From Hanleya hanleyi (lineage: Eukaryota; Mollusca; Polyplacophora; Lepidopleurida; Hanleyidae): a stretch of 64,000 bases of DNA. The DNA is taken from the NCBI GenBank assembly GCA_036873755.1, contig JAVTVY010037243.1, positions 62,001 through 126,000 on the forward strand, given 5' to 3'. The notes beneath the pieces were generated by a model. The model saw only the letters and a list, made by a program, of their open reading frames with translations, was not told where the DNA came from and did not search any database. How positions within the stretch are numbered: position 1 is the first letter of the stretch; every line of letters starts with the position of its first letter. This document shows positions 1 through 7,690 of this stretch, piece by piece. The translations under genes and the position numbers were made by a program.

Positions 1-270
1 AAAATTTGGTGATCAAATTTACGCTGGATGGCAAACTGAGTGCAGTGTCAAGATCGGCGACCATTTTGAATTTTTTGAAAATTGGGGTGTGAAAATCTTC
101 ATTTCCGAGTCCTGACAAACTTGTTGGCTTTTATTTACGAATAAGCTGGAAGTATGTTACTTTATAAAAGGGGTTTTGTGAAAATTTGAGCTTCCAGCGA
201 AGTTCTGGAATAATTTTTTCTCGTCAGCTTTGTGACGAAAATTGGACCGTTTGTAGGCCTCTTTCGTGAG
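1..270. other. Host flank left of element 1
   Basis: No gene, RNA or recognisable repeat is seen here. It is moderately AT-rich and simply forms the flank of the Polinton insertion that begins at 277. Confidence 0.5.
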
Positions 271-276
271 GTCGTT
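271..276. repeat. Target-site duplication, left copy (GTCGTT)
   Basis: GTCGTT directly precedes the first base of the left TIR, and the same six bases follow the right TIR at 14335-14340. A 6-bp duplication is the known length for Polinton/Maverick integration, so this fixes the element boundary. Confidence 0.9.
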
Positions 277-1290
277 AGTAGTAGTAATTGAGCAGCCTGA
301 GTATTATTTTACCCGGATGTAACTATGACGTCACAACTGGGGTCATTGAGGTCAAATGGGTCGGCCATGTTGTAAAGCAAGATGGCGGCGTGGTTCGGGA
401 CTGTTCGTGCATGTTCGTGCATGTTCGGGCGTGTTCGGGTTGTCGGCCATGTTGTAAAGCAAGATGGTGGCTGTCGGCCATGTTGTAAAGCAAGATGGCG
501 GGTGTCGGCCATGTTGTAAAGCAAGATGGCGGGTGTCGGCCATGTTGTAAAGCAAGATGGCGGCGTGGTTCGGGGATGTTCGGTACTGTTCGGGAATGGT
601 TGGCCATGTTGTAAAGCAAGATGGCGTTGGGTCGGGAGGTGTGGGCCATGTTGTAAAGCAAGATGGCGGCGTGGTTCGGGTATGTTCGGGTATGTTCGGG
701 TTGTCGGCCATGTTGTAAAGCAAGATGGCGGTGTGGTTCGGGGATGTTCGGGCATGTTCGGGTTGTCGGGCATGTTGTAAAGCAAGATGGTGGCTGTGGG
801 CCATGTTGTAAAGCAAGATGGGGGAGTGGTTCGGCCATGTTCGGGCATGTTCGGGTTGTCGGCCATGTTGTAAAGCAAGATGGCGGCGTGGTTCGGGCAT
901 GTTCGGGCATGTTCGGAAAGGGTGGGGCATGTTGTAAAGCAAGATGGCGGCTGTCGGCCCTGTTGTAAAGCAAGATGTCGGCTGTGGGCCCTGTTGTAAA
1001 GCAAGATGGCGGGTGTGGTTCGGGAATGTTCGGGAATGGGGTGAAAAAGGTATAAAAGTAGGTGATTTTTAGTGAATGGGTTATAATCATTGGACTACTT
1101 TGGGGAGTTTTTTCACTGACCTGGCTTGTCTGCCTGCCTGCCTGCCTGTCCAGCTCCTGTCTGCCTGACCAGCTCCAGCTCCTGCCTGACCAGTTCCAGC
1201 CTGCCTGACCAGCTCCAGCTCCTGCCTGACCAGTTCCTGCCTTACCTCTAACCAGCCAGCCAGCCAGCTAGCCAGCCAGCCATTCTGCTT
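277..1290. repeat. Left terminal inverted repeat of element 1
   Basis: It begins AGTAGTAGTAATTGAGCAGC, matching the reverse complement of the right end at 14334. The layout is a unique tip with CCGGATGT and TGACGTCA-type motifs (about 312-340), the YY1-type array (360-1015), a short spacer, then CCTG/CAGC-rich repeats (about 1130-1285) ending just before the CARD gene. The left arm is about 1.0 kb and the right about 0.68 kb; the difference is mainly in array copy number. Confidence 0.88.
360..1015 (+). repeat. 14-copy TIR array carrying AAGATGGCGGC (YY1-type) sites
   Basis: The unit reads roughly GGCCATGTTGTAAAGCAAGATGGCGG followed by GTGTC or a TTCGGGCATG-type spacer. I count 14 copies of GTTGTAAAGCAAGATG at irregular 30-65 bp spacing. 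AAGATGGCGGC is the established core of the animal YY1 binding site; that the repeats bind YY1 is inference. Long open frames on both strands here arise from the repeat unit and are not genes. Confidence 0.85.
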
Positions 1291-1401
1291 GCCTACTTTG
1301 TATGAGTTGTGGATACTGCGTGTACTTTTTTCCATTTTACCAGTGCAAATTCACCAGACTTTTACACGGTAGCAGTTCTTCACCAGCCTGAGCCCATAGT
1401 C

Positions 1402-2697
1402 ATGATGAATTCAGCCGACCTAGTCATCCTTCAAAAGAACCGTATTCGCCTGGTTGATGAGATGCAGCATGCGGAGGAATTATGTGATCTGCTTATGGCT
1501 GATAAAATACTGCAGAAACAGGGTGTGGAAGATATCATGGCGGAGAACACTCCTTCACGACAAAACCGAGCTCTCATCGATGGTCTACAGCGTCGTGGTC
1601 CCTATGCATTTCTAGCCTTCGTGGATGCGCTGAAGAAGACGGGAAATGTAGAATTGGCTGATCTACTTGAAATTCCCCTTGTAGTAGAAGAGGGTATCTT
1701 AGTTATGGACACTACCGAAGAGCGTACAGCTAGCAAACGTATGGGCCCAGAGTCTGGTGTACCAGCCAAACGCGGTGCACGTGCCAAACGGTCCCGACTA
1801 ACACCTTTAGAAATACCTGAACCTGTCCTCCAGCAAGTGCCTGAGTCCATGGATGAACAAAATGAAGAAGAACAAGGACAAAAAGAAAAAGAAGACGATC
1901 AGGTGCAACTTCCTATGTCTGTGGAGTCCATTAATAACATTATCCAGCAGGCCTATCAGGCAGCCCACACGGATATTTGGCAGCTTTCAGCCTATTTAAC
2001 TGTGAGTGTGAAAGACGCAGAAGTACATTTTAACGTACCGGCCTATATTGACAGACCCGCTAGGCATATTGCCTTGTCTTCGTACTGCTGGCAAAGACTG
2101 GAGACCCTTGATTATGCCGTCGACGCAGTTATTGGCGACCAGGGGGGTGACGAAGTGAAATTTTCTCTAGGTGAAGACATCTATGTGAGTTTCAACGACG
2201 AGCTCCTGCTGCATATCCGTAAATGGAAAATGAGGTCAGATACACAAGAGCTTGTTCCTTGTCCTCAGGGTGTCACTTTGAAAATAGCGGCGTGGCGCAA
2301 GTTGCAGAGTGTGACAGCTGCAATTCGTCAAGCTCTGGCTTACCAGGTGTCTCACACTATTTATCTGAAGTACATCGACACAGTCATGGCTCTTGTCAGA
2401 CCTCGCATTCGACAACTGCGTAACCAAGCCTGTGCAGGGTGTTTGAACAACAGCCCCATAATAATGCATACGTGTGTGGACATTAGTGTACCCTCACACG
2501 CGCTGATCACTGAAGCATTACAGGCCGTCACCGAGCAGCAAATTGCCGTGGCATTGGAAGCTGCCTGCCCTCCCACCATTCCACGTGAAGAGATTACTAC
2601 CTACATCTATGTGCACCAGGGGCGGAAAAACGATGATGAGTTCAAGCAAGTCTTGTTGCGTAACTGGACAGTAGTACCGTTCCCTAATACGCGCTGA
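1402..2697 (+). CDS. CARD-domain protein with PC4-like C-terminal domain (432 aa)
   Basis: The N-terminal ~90 residues look like a caspase-recruitment (death-fold) domain: an amphipathic six-helix pattern with QKNRIRLVDEMQ, CDLLMADKILQKQGVEDIM and RRGPYAFLAFVDALKK, closest in style to the CARDs of caspase-2/RAIDD-type adaptors. A basic patch (AKRGARAKRSR, about residue 120) could be a nuclear signal. An acidic stretch and an unassigned middle region follow. Residues about 251-303 (FSLGEDIYVSF, LLLHIRKWK, GVTLKIAAWRKLQ) resemble the PC4/p15 single-stranded-DNA-binding coactivator fold. The start is the first ATG of a tandem pair at 1402; an upstream open frame has no ATG. It lies just inside the left TIR, so TIR sequence is probably its promoter. 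A role in blunting host death or inflammasome signalling is inference. Confidence 0.75.
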   Translation: MMNSADLVILQKNRIRLVDEMQHAEELCDLLMADKILQKQGVEDIMAENTPSRQNRALIDGLQRRGPYAFLAFVDALKKTGNVELADLLEIPLVVEEGILVMDTTEERTASKRMGPESGVPAKRGARAKRSRLTPLEIPEPVLQQVPESMDEQNEEEQGQKEKEDDQVQLPMSVESINNIIQQAYQAAHTDIWQLSAYLTVSVKDAEVHFNVPAYIDRPARHIALSSYCWQRLETLDYAVDAVIGDQGGDEVKFSLGEDIYVSFNDELLLHIRKWKMRSDTQELVPCPQGVTLKIAAWRKLQSVTAAIRQALAYQVSHTIYLKYIDTVMALVRPRIRQLRNQACAGCLNNSPIIMHTCVDISVPSHALITEALQAVTEQQIAVALEAACPPTIPREEITTYIYVHQGRKNDDEFKQVLLRNWTVVPFPNTR

Positions 2698-3110
2698 TCA
2701 TTGTGGTGAAAACGAACTATTGAACCTTTCATGAAAAAACATTTCACACATTGACCTTATTGCTACACGTTAATTCAAGCGCCATTGATAGCGTATTATT
2801 GTATTTAAAATTCAACACTTTTTCACTGTGGTGAAGACGAACTATTGAACATTTCATGAAACCATTTTCACACATTTTACTCTATTCCTACACGTTCATT
2901 GAAGCGCCATTGATAGCGTATAATTATATTAAAATTCAATACTCCCAGTTTCACTGTTGTAAATACGTTCATTCTATTGTGTTAGTGTTGTTGTATAAAT
3001 ATTGAACATTTTTTCAAGTTGAAAACATTCAGATAAACATGTTTTTTTCATTCTATTGTGTTAAATAAAAAAAAAATTCAAAAAAAAAATTTTCAAAAAA
3101 AAAAAAATGA
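2698..3110 (+). other. 3' UTR of the CARD gene: duplicated 125-bp segment and poly(A) signal
   Basis: Two tandem ~125-bp copies (about 2702-2828 and 2829-2957) share GGTGAAnACGAACTATTGAA and AAGCGCCATTGATAGCGTA. An AATAAA at 3064-3069 is followed by A-rich tracts to 3107. The CARD gene therefore appears to end by ordinary polyadenylation, unlike the two RING genes next to it. Confidence 0.65.
3064..3069 (+). terminator. AATAAA poly(A) signal, CARD gene
   Basis: Canonical hexamer 367 nt after the CARD gene stop codon. It is the only one downstream before the convergent RING gene. Confidence 0.5.
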
Positions 3111-3168
3111 GTGTTAGTGTTCATTCAGTGGGGGAGCTGATGTTATTTTTTGTGCTGAGTTAGAAGTT

Positions 3169-3205
3169 CCTCTTTCGGAGGAATGGGGTGGCCCTGAAAA
3201 GGGCC
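3169..3205 (-). terminator. Histone-mRNA-type 3' stem-loop and downstream element, RING gene 1
   Basis: Read on the minus strand, GGCCCTTTTCAGGGCC (3205-3190) forms a perfect 6-bp stem with a TTTC loop. It is preceded by a CCAAC context and followed by ACCCC. About 12 nt further is CGAAAGAGG (3177-3169), which resembles the purine-rich histone downstream element that pairs with U7 snRNA. The stem-loop begins 27 nt after the RING gene stop codon, the usual spacing in replication-dependent histone mRNAs. No AATAAA lies between. Stem, loop, flanks and purine element all fit the metazoan consensus. Confidence 0.82.
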
Positions 3206-3231
3206 GTTGGAAAGTGTTACCACACTTGTTT

Positions 3232-3945
3232 TTAGGAGCGGTAGATTTTCTTCACTCCGGCCACCTGCCTCCTGCAGACGGGGCACTTTATTTTAAAATG
3301 CTGTTCGTCGGTTTCATTGCAGTGGCACTCATCCCCTGTACACGTTAGTGTCACCCAGCATTCTTCGCATACGCATAAATGTCCGCACGGAAATAGGGCG
3401 TACTCTGTTTCCTCGTCTGTACACACACTGCAGTTGGCTTTACTTAGTTCTTTATGCAGGTCTTTTTGTAGTTGAACCTTGACTCTGTCCATTTGACCCA
3501 TGTCTTCTCTCATTTCGTTAATCTGTTCGTTTGCCGAGGTCACCTGGTCGTTTAGGCGGGACACCTGGTCGTTGAGACGGGTTACCTCGGCCCAAGAGCA
3601 TTGTTGTTGTTGTTGTTGTGGTAATGTTGTAGCTGGCGTCTCTGTTTCCGGAGTTCTTATAATTGGCGTTTGGGTAGCCGCTGTATTTCCTGGTGGTCTG
3701 TTACAGTTTAACCACTCTACGGTGGGCAGTTCTTCTTCGTCCGTGTCATCATTATTATCTTCATCCATAGCCGCCGTTACCTCTTGGTCTTGTTGTGCAC
3801 TTTGTCGTCTCAACGTATCGGCAATATGACGTTGATGCACTCGCTGTAGGCTTGTAATAATGGTGACACCGCCATCCTCCTCTTCATGTGTAATGACCTC
3901 CCTATGTTCTCTAGGATCCTCGAATACTAGTCTTCTTGTAGTCAT
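3232..3945 (-). CDS. Coiled-coil RING-finger protein, putative E3 ligase (RING 1, 237 aa)
   Basis: The C-terminus has a C3HC4-type RING: CSVC, then ALFPCGHLCVCEEC, then CPVCRRQV, spanning about residues 170-230, with an acidic CTGDECHCNETDE insert. The signature resembles C-terminal RINGs of IAP-like and viral E3 proteins. Upstream is an acidic segment (DEDNNDDTDEEE), a six-glutamine run, then a heptad region (LNDQVSRLNDQV) predicted to dimerise. The ATG at 3945 is 41 nt from a TATATAG box. The gene ends with a histone-type stem-loop rather than a poly(A) signal. The substrate is unknown; ubiquitin ligase activity is inferred from the RING alone. Confidence 0.8.
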   Translation of the reverse strand: MTTRRLVFEDPREHREVITHEEEDGGVTIITSLQRVHQRHIADTLRRQSAQQDQEVTAAMDEDNNDDTDEEELPTVEWLNCNRPPGNTAATQTPIIRTPETETPATTLPQQQQQQCSWAEVTRLNDQVSRLNDQVTSANEQINEMREDMGQMDRVKVQLQKDLHKELSKANCSVCTDEETEYALFPCGHLCVCEECWVTLTCTGDECHCNETDEQHFKIKCPVCRRQVAGVKKIYRS

Positions 3946-3985
3946 GATGTATTATTGTGCATGAATGGTAACAACATTCAGCGCG

Positions 3986-3993
3986 CTATATAG
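3986..3993 (-). promoter_or_regulatory. TATA box of RING gene 1
   Basis: CTATATAG lies 41 nt upstream of the ATG at 3945, followed by GCGCGC. The short distance predicts a very short 5' UTR, as for the other genes of these elements. Confidence 0.55.
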
Positions 3994-4008
3994 ATGTCTA
4001 GGCACTCA

Positions 4009-4118
4009 TGTTGTAAACCAAGATGGCGGGTGTCGGCCATGTTGTAAATGAAGATGGCGGGTGTCGGCCCTGTTGTAAACCCAAATGGCGGCGTGGTTCG
4101 GAGATGTTCGGGCATGTT
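4009..4118 (+). repeat. Internal copy of TIR-type YY1 units
   Basis: Three degraded units (GTTGTAAACCAAGATGGCGGG, GTTGTAAATGAAGATGGCGGG and GTTGTAAACCCAAATGGCGGC) plus a GGTTCGGAGATGTTCGGGC-type spacer lie between the two RING genes. They match the terminal array and are in its left-arm orientation. They may act as an internal enhancer or mark a past recombination. Confidence 0.75.
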
Positions 4119-4122
4119 CGGT

Positions 4123-4650
4123 GTAATAATACTATAGAATATTGAAGGAGCGTATCCGTTGCTATGTTAAATCATTGCGAGTAATGCTCTCTAATGGGTG
4201 TATTTGATAGTCACTGACACCAGAATCCCATTGATTTGGCACGAAAATTCACACTAGCCAACTCCCATGTTAAATGATTGCGTGTATTTAGATAAGAGGG
4301 ACATACACCGAAATGTTTACGCCGACGTCCGCGCCACCACCCTTCCTGGGTTAATTTACAATCCTGAGATTTTGCAGATTGGTAATAATACTATATAGAA
4401 TATAGAGGCGAGTATCCGTTCCTATGTTAAATCATTGCGAGTAATGCTCTCTAATGGGTGTATTTGATAGTCACTACGCCAGAATCCCATTGATTTGGCA
4501 CGAAAATTTCACACTAGCCAATTCCTATGTTAAATGATTGTGTCTATTAATAGCATCAGAGTGACACCACAGCGCTGATTGGTGGCTTACAAGCTGTCTA
4601 CGCCGACGTCCGCGCCACCACCCTTCCTGGGTTAATTTATTTTTTACGGG
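4123..4650 (+). repeat. Duplicated ~260-bp promoter-like segment
   Basis: Two copies (about 4123-4380 and 4385-4650) share AATAATACTATA, AATCATTGCGAGTAATGCTC, AGAATCCCATTGATTTGGCA and CGCCGACGTCCGCGCCACC. A third, more diverged copy lies at about 5925-6062. Each carries GACGTCCGCGC, which recurs upstream of the TATA boxes of neighbouring genes. The duplication probably reflects amplification of a regulatory region; no protein is supported here. Confidence 0.7.
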
Positions 4651-4868
4651 TCTAAAATGGATGAAATCATTAAAATAGTGGCTTAATCTACTGCTAATTT
4701 TCTTAATTTTTTAAATGCTACATTCCTGAGTTGCCCCCGTTCAATTTGAAATAATTTTTTAACACCTGACCTGGCATTTATTGCAAAATCACACGGGATT
4801 AAAATTGTTAAAGAAACACAAAATTTCTTGCACAGTTCAGCGTCCAAGTTTGGATCCACGATTTCGCT

Positions 4869-4896
4869 GACGTCCGCGCGCTGTACGGTATAAATA
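4869..4896 (+). promoter_or_regulatory. Promoter of RING gene 2: GACGTCCGCGC plus TATAAATA
   Basis: GACGTCCGCGC at 4869-4879 is followed 10 bp later by TATAAATA at 4889-4896, 30 nt before the ATG at 4926. The 5' UTR would be only a few bases. The same upstream motif occurs at 4324, 4605 and 6052, and as TACGTCCGCGCC at 21084 in element 2. Confidence 0.65.
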
Positions 4897-4925
4897 GCGG
4901 GTGTATCTTGTCCATTCACAATTAC

Positions 4926-5777
4926 ATGATGGCTGAAATCATGGATATTGATGCAGTGATAGAAGAGTGGCTGAGTGATAGTGACCTACCACTCTTACCG
5001 ATACAGGGGACAAAATGGCTGGATGATATATTACAGCCCCTAGATCAACAACACTCACCGGTACTACAGCATGATGTCACCGCACTGGAAAGTACACAAC
5101 ACCCACCGATAGAGGACCAATGGTTGGATGATATATTACAGCCCATTCTATTTACAGATGAACAACAACAACTCCAACCGGTACTACAGCATGATGATGA
5201 TGATGTCACCTCCCTGGAAAGTCCACGGTTTGAACAAATCCTCAAACATGTCTTCGAACACTATGATGAAGAAGAAGATATCCAAGTTCAACTGCTACCC
5301 GTCGATCAGTTGGTACACCCGGAAGAAAAAAAAGCAGGACAAGTACAAGAAGAACAAGGAGCAGGAGGAGAGGGAACCAAAAAACAGCCAGAAGATAAAA
5401 CATTGAAGAAAATACAGCCAGAAGAGCAGGAGAAAAAACGTAGGAACAAAAAAGAAAAAAGAAAAAGGAGTGAACAAGAAAAAGAAGAAATTGAAGACCT
5501 GCATGACTACGCTACTGCCATAAAAAGAAGACTGGCACCACCCGTAAAATGGACACCAGCCCGGTTTTTACGCTGTGTACAATGCGCTACACGTTTTGCA
5601 AAATATGCAATATTTCCCTGCGGCCATCAAGCCCTGTGTCTACGCTGTATGGACCCTACACAGACCCACCCAACAGACGGCCCTATGTTCAATGATACAC
5701 CCCTAGAGTGTATTTTTATCACCATAGATTGTCCCGTGTGTACCCGGCGGCGGATAAATTTCGCCCAAACGATGTAA
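4926..5777 (+). CDS. Repeat-bearing RING-finger protein, putative E3 ligase (RING 2, 283 aa)
   Basis: The C-terminal RING runs CVQC, AIFPCGHQALCLRC, then a long insert and CPVC (about residues 212-275). The N-terminal half is an internal duplication: WLDDILQP occurs twice, each followed by PVLQHD and a VTxLES motif, with WLSDSDLPLLP as a weaker third unit. This acidic tandem motif looks like a docking segment. A strongly charged K/E/Q region (about residues 130-195) follows. The start is the first ATG at 4926, 30 nt after a TATA box; an upstream open frame from a TTG is not used. Transcription is divergent from RING 1, and the gene also ends in a histone-type stem-loop 18 nt past the stop. 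Confidence 0.8.
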   Translation: MMAEIMDIDAVIEEWLSDSDLPLLPIQGTKWLDDILQPLDQQHSPVLQHDVTALESTQHPPIEDQWLDDILQPILFTDEQQQLQPVLQHDDDDVTSLESPRFEQILKHVFEHYDEEEDIQVQLLPVDQLVHPEEKKAGQVQEEQGAGGEGTKKQPEDKTLKKIQPEEQEKKRRNKKEKRKRSEQEKEEIEDLHDYATAIKRRLAPPVKWTPARFLRCVQCATRFAKYAIFPCGHQALCLRCMDPTQTHPTDGPMFNDTPLECIFITIDCPVCTRRRINFAQTM

Positions 5778-5794
5778 ACCCTTACATCTCCAAA

Positions 5795-5831
5795 GGTCCT
5801 TTTCAGGGCCACCCCATTCCTCCGAAAGAGG
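5795..5831 (+). terminator. Histone-mRNA-type 3' stem-loop and downstream element, RING gene 2
   Basis: GGTCCTTTTCAGGGCC (5795-5810) is preceded by CCAAA and followed by ACCCC, a near-exact match to the animal histone 3' stem-loop context. The stem is six pairs with one T-G wobble and a TTTC loop. CGAAAGAGG at 5823-5831 fits the U7-pairing purine element. It starts 18 nt after the stop at 5775-5777, and no AATAAA follows nearby. The downstream bases ATTCCTCCGAAAGAGGAACT are identical to those after RING 1, so the two signals share an origin. Confidence 0.85.
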
Positions 5832-5883
5832 AACTTCTAACCCAGCACAAAATGATTGCATGTATTGAAATAACATGATGGTT

Positions 5884-5899
5884 GGCCCTGAAAAGGGTC
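5884..5899 (-). other. Third, decayed histone-type stem-loop
   Basis: On the minus strand GACCCTTTTCAGGGCC has the same loop and right stem as the two active copies but one A-C mismatch in the stem. No minus-strand reading frame lies upstream, so this may be the remnant of a lost third gene or of a duplication. Confidence 0.55.
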
Positions 5900-6051
5900 G
5901 CGCGAGTCATACTCTCATTCACACATAGGCATGCACATGTATGCTAGAATCCCCTTGATGGGGTACATTCTCACACTAGTCAATGCCTATGTTAAATAAT
6001 GGCGTGTATTTAAATAACATGAGAGTCGATAGTCGCGTAGCTGTCTACGCC

Positions 6052-6193
6052 GACGTCCGCGCGCGTCCCCTTTCACAATCCTGACATTTTTTGCGCAAAA
6101 TTCGTCTAGGCTCCATGCCGCTGGTTAAATATATAACAGTGCCCCCGCCGATTCATCACGGACTTTCACGAAGAGGCCCGAAGTGGTTATAAA
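6052..6193 (+). promoter_or_regulatory. Promoter of the PC4-like gene
   Basis: GACGTCCGCGC at 6052-6062 is followed by TATATAA at 6130-6136 and TATAAA at 6188-6193. The second box is 37-42 nt before the ATG at 6230, matching the spacing at other genes of these elements. The segment 5925-6062 is the diverged third copy of the duplicated promoter block. Confidence 0.55.
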
Positions 6194-6229
6194 CTGGCCT
6201 GGTCGGTGTTTTTTTGGTCATTCATCACC

Positions 6230-6931
6230 ATGGCATCGGACGGGGCACTGGGTTTGGAGCTCGCTTTCTTCCAACTGACGCCTGACGTGATTCTCATGGT
6301 CTATGACCATCAACTGCAGCTCATCGAAGAACATCCCCGATAGGTGAAGTTATGTTTAACCCTAGCAGGATGGTCTGTATTGACACGGTTGTTACAGGGA
6401 AAACAGCGCCAAGACGATTTCATGGACGTGGGAGTGGATGTCTACCTACGCACTGGTAGAAATGATTCTTTTTTCCCCCGGTTAGAACACAGTGATGGTA
6501 CCTCTATCATACTGCGTCCACCATTATGGCAGGCCCTGAAAGGTATTATTACCGACGTGCACGACGTACTGTATCCCGAGGCCAACTCGGTAGCTACCCA
6601 TACGCTGACACCCGATTGCACCCTATTGTTATATCCTGAACGCATCGAGCTGATCGATGACGACAGTAGGTGTTGGTGTACGTCTGAACCAGCGCGTGTC
6701 TCTTTATCTCCCGAAGGGTGGACTACCTTGAAACGAGTGTTGTTGGGGGATCTGGACGGTGATAGCGTTCACCTGTGTGACGATGTGTACATTTTCCGCG
6801 GTCCCTATTTTGCTCGACTCGTGTGTCTGAAGCGAGGGGGTTTTACTATGGACCCTGATCTATGGACAGCCTTGGAAAAAGTAATCCCCAAAGTGGATGA
6901 AGTACTATGTATAGGGTGCACAGAGGACTAG
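6230..6931 (+). CDS. Two-repeat PC4-like protein with an in-frame TAG
   Basis: The frame runs from ATG 6230 to 6931 but is interrupted by TAG at 6341-6343. After the TAG the same frame continues for about 195 residues. Two repeats are visible: GW...LTRLLQGK...DVYLRTGRN...LWQALKGIITDV, and GWTTLKRVLLGD...DVYIFRGPYFARL...LWTALEKVIPKVDEVL. The pattern (short strands, a DVYI strand, then W-x-A-L-x-x-V-I helix) resembles PC4/p15-type single-stranded-DNA-binding domains. Element 2 has two paralogues (28269-28739 and 28799-29302) whose N-termini align across the TAG, so both sides belong to one ancestral frame. The TAG is either a nonsense mutation or a readthrough site. The PC4 assignment is a pattern match only. 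Confidence 0.6.
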
Positions 6932-6976
6932 AGTGTCAGTGTTCCCTGATAAAGTCAACACACCACAACCTCCAGT

Positions 6977-7690
6977 ATGGCGCCTCGAAAAAACAAAAAA
7001 AGGGGTAGTCGGTCGGAATCGACGTGGCGTACCACTGTCAACAAGGTGTTAACCGATTTATATTACAATCCTACCAGTCCAGCCGCTTATAGCGCTGTGG
7101 CAGCGTTGGCTCGAGCTGCCCATTCGCAAGGCATTAATCGAACTGAAGTACGAGACTGGTTAAAAACCCAAGACACGTATAGTTTACATCGAGCAGCCCG
7201 TCGACATTTTCGTCGTAACCGAGTGATCGTAGGAGGTGTAGACGCACAATGGCAGGCTGATTTAGTGGATATGAGTCGATTTGCTTCCCACAATGATGGA
7301 TATCGGTACATGTTGACCTGTATCGATATTTTATCCAAGTACGCATGGGTACTACCCGTTCGTACCAAAACAGGAGAGAATTTGATACGGGCATTCCAGC
7401 AGATTTTCAAGACGGGACGCAAACCCCTGTATTTGCAAACGGATGAAGGCACAGAATTTCTCAACCGACCCTTTCAAGCCTTTCTTAAGAAACAGAAAGT
7501 ATTTTTCTTCCATACGTATAATGAGACCAAAGCCTCTGTGGTGGAACGATTCAATCGGACCTTCAAAGGCCGAATGTACAAGTATTTTACCGCCAAAAAC
7601 ACTCGACGCTACCTAGATGTACTACCTCAACTGGTCCAAGGGTACAATGGAGCCTATCATCGCAGTATCCATACACCTACTTGTACGTGA
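6977..7690 (+). pseudogene. Polinton integrase (rve), C-terminally truncated
   Basis: DDE-type integrase core: QADLVDM (first D), LQTDEGTEF (second D) and ASVVERFNR (catalytic E). An N-terminal helical region with HRAARRHFRRNR precedes it. Against the element 2 copy it ends abruptly after the YHRSI motif near 7670, then runs 5 codons into capsid-gene sequence read out of frame. About 110 residues are lost, including the SH3-like region and chromodomain. All three catalytic residues survive, but loss of the C-terminus probably removes DNA or chromatin binding. The ATG at 6977 opens the frame with MAPRKNKKRG. Confidence 0.88.

Noticed and set aside
309..1090. Long minus-strand frames of 196-255 residues across the left TIR
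   Set aside because: They are translations of the repeated TIR unit in several frames; the amino-acid sequence only mirrors the repeat and no start, promoter or family supports a gene.
4683..4919. 78-codon minus-strand frame between the RING genes
   Set aside because: It covers the RING 2 promoter and TATA box, has no recognisable motif and no TATA of its own in the expected place.
6341..6372. A tiny GT-AG intron removing the TAG of the PC4-like gene
   Set aside because: Only about 28 nt, far below any plausible animal intron, and the TAG itself lies just before the GT.
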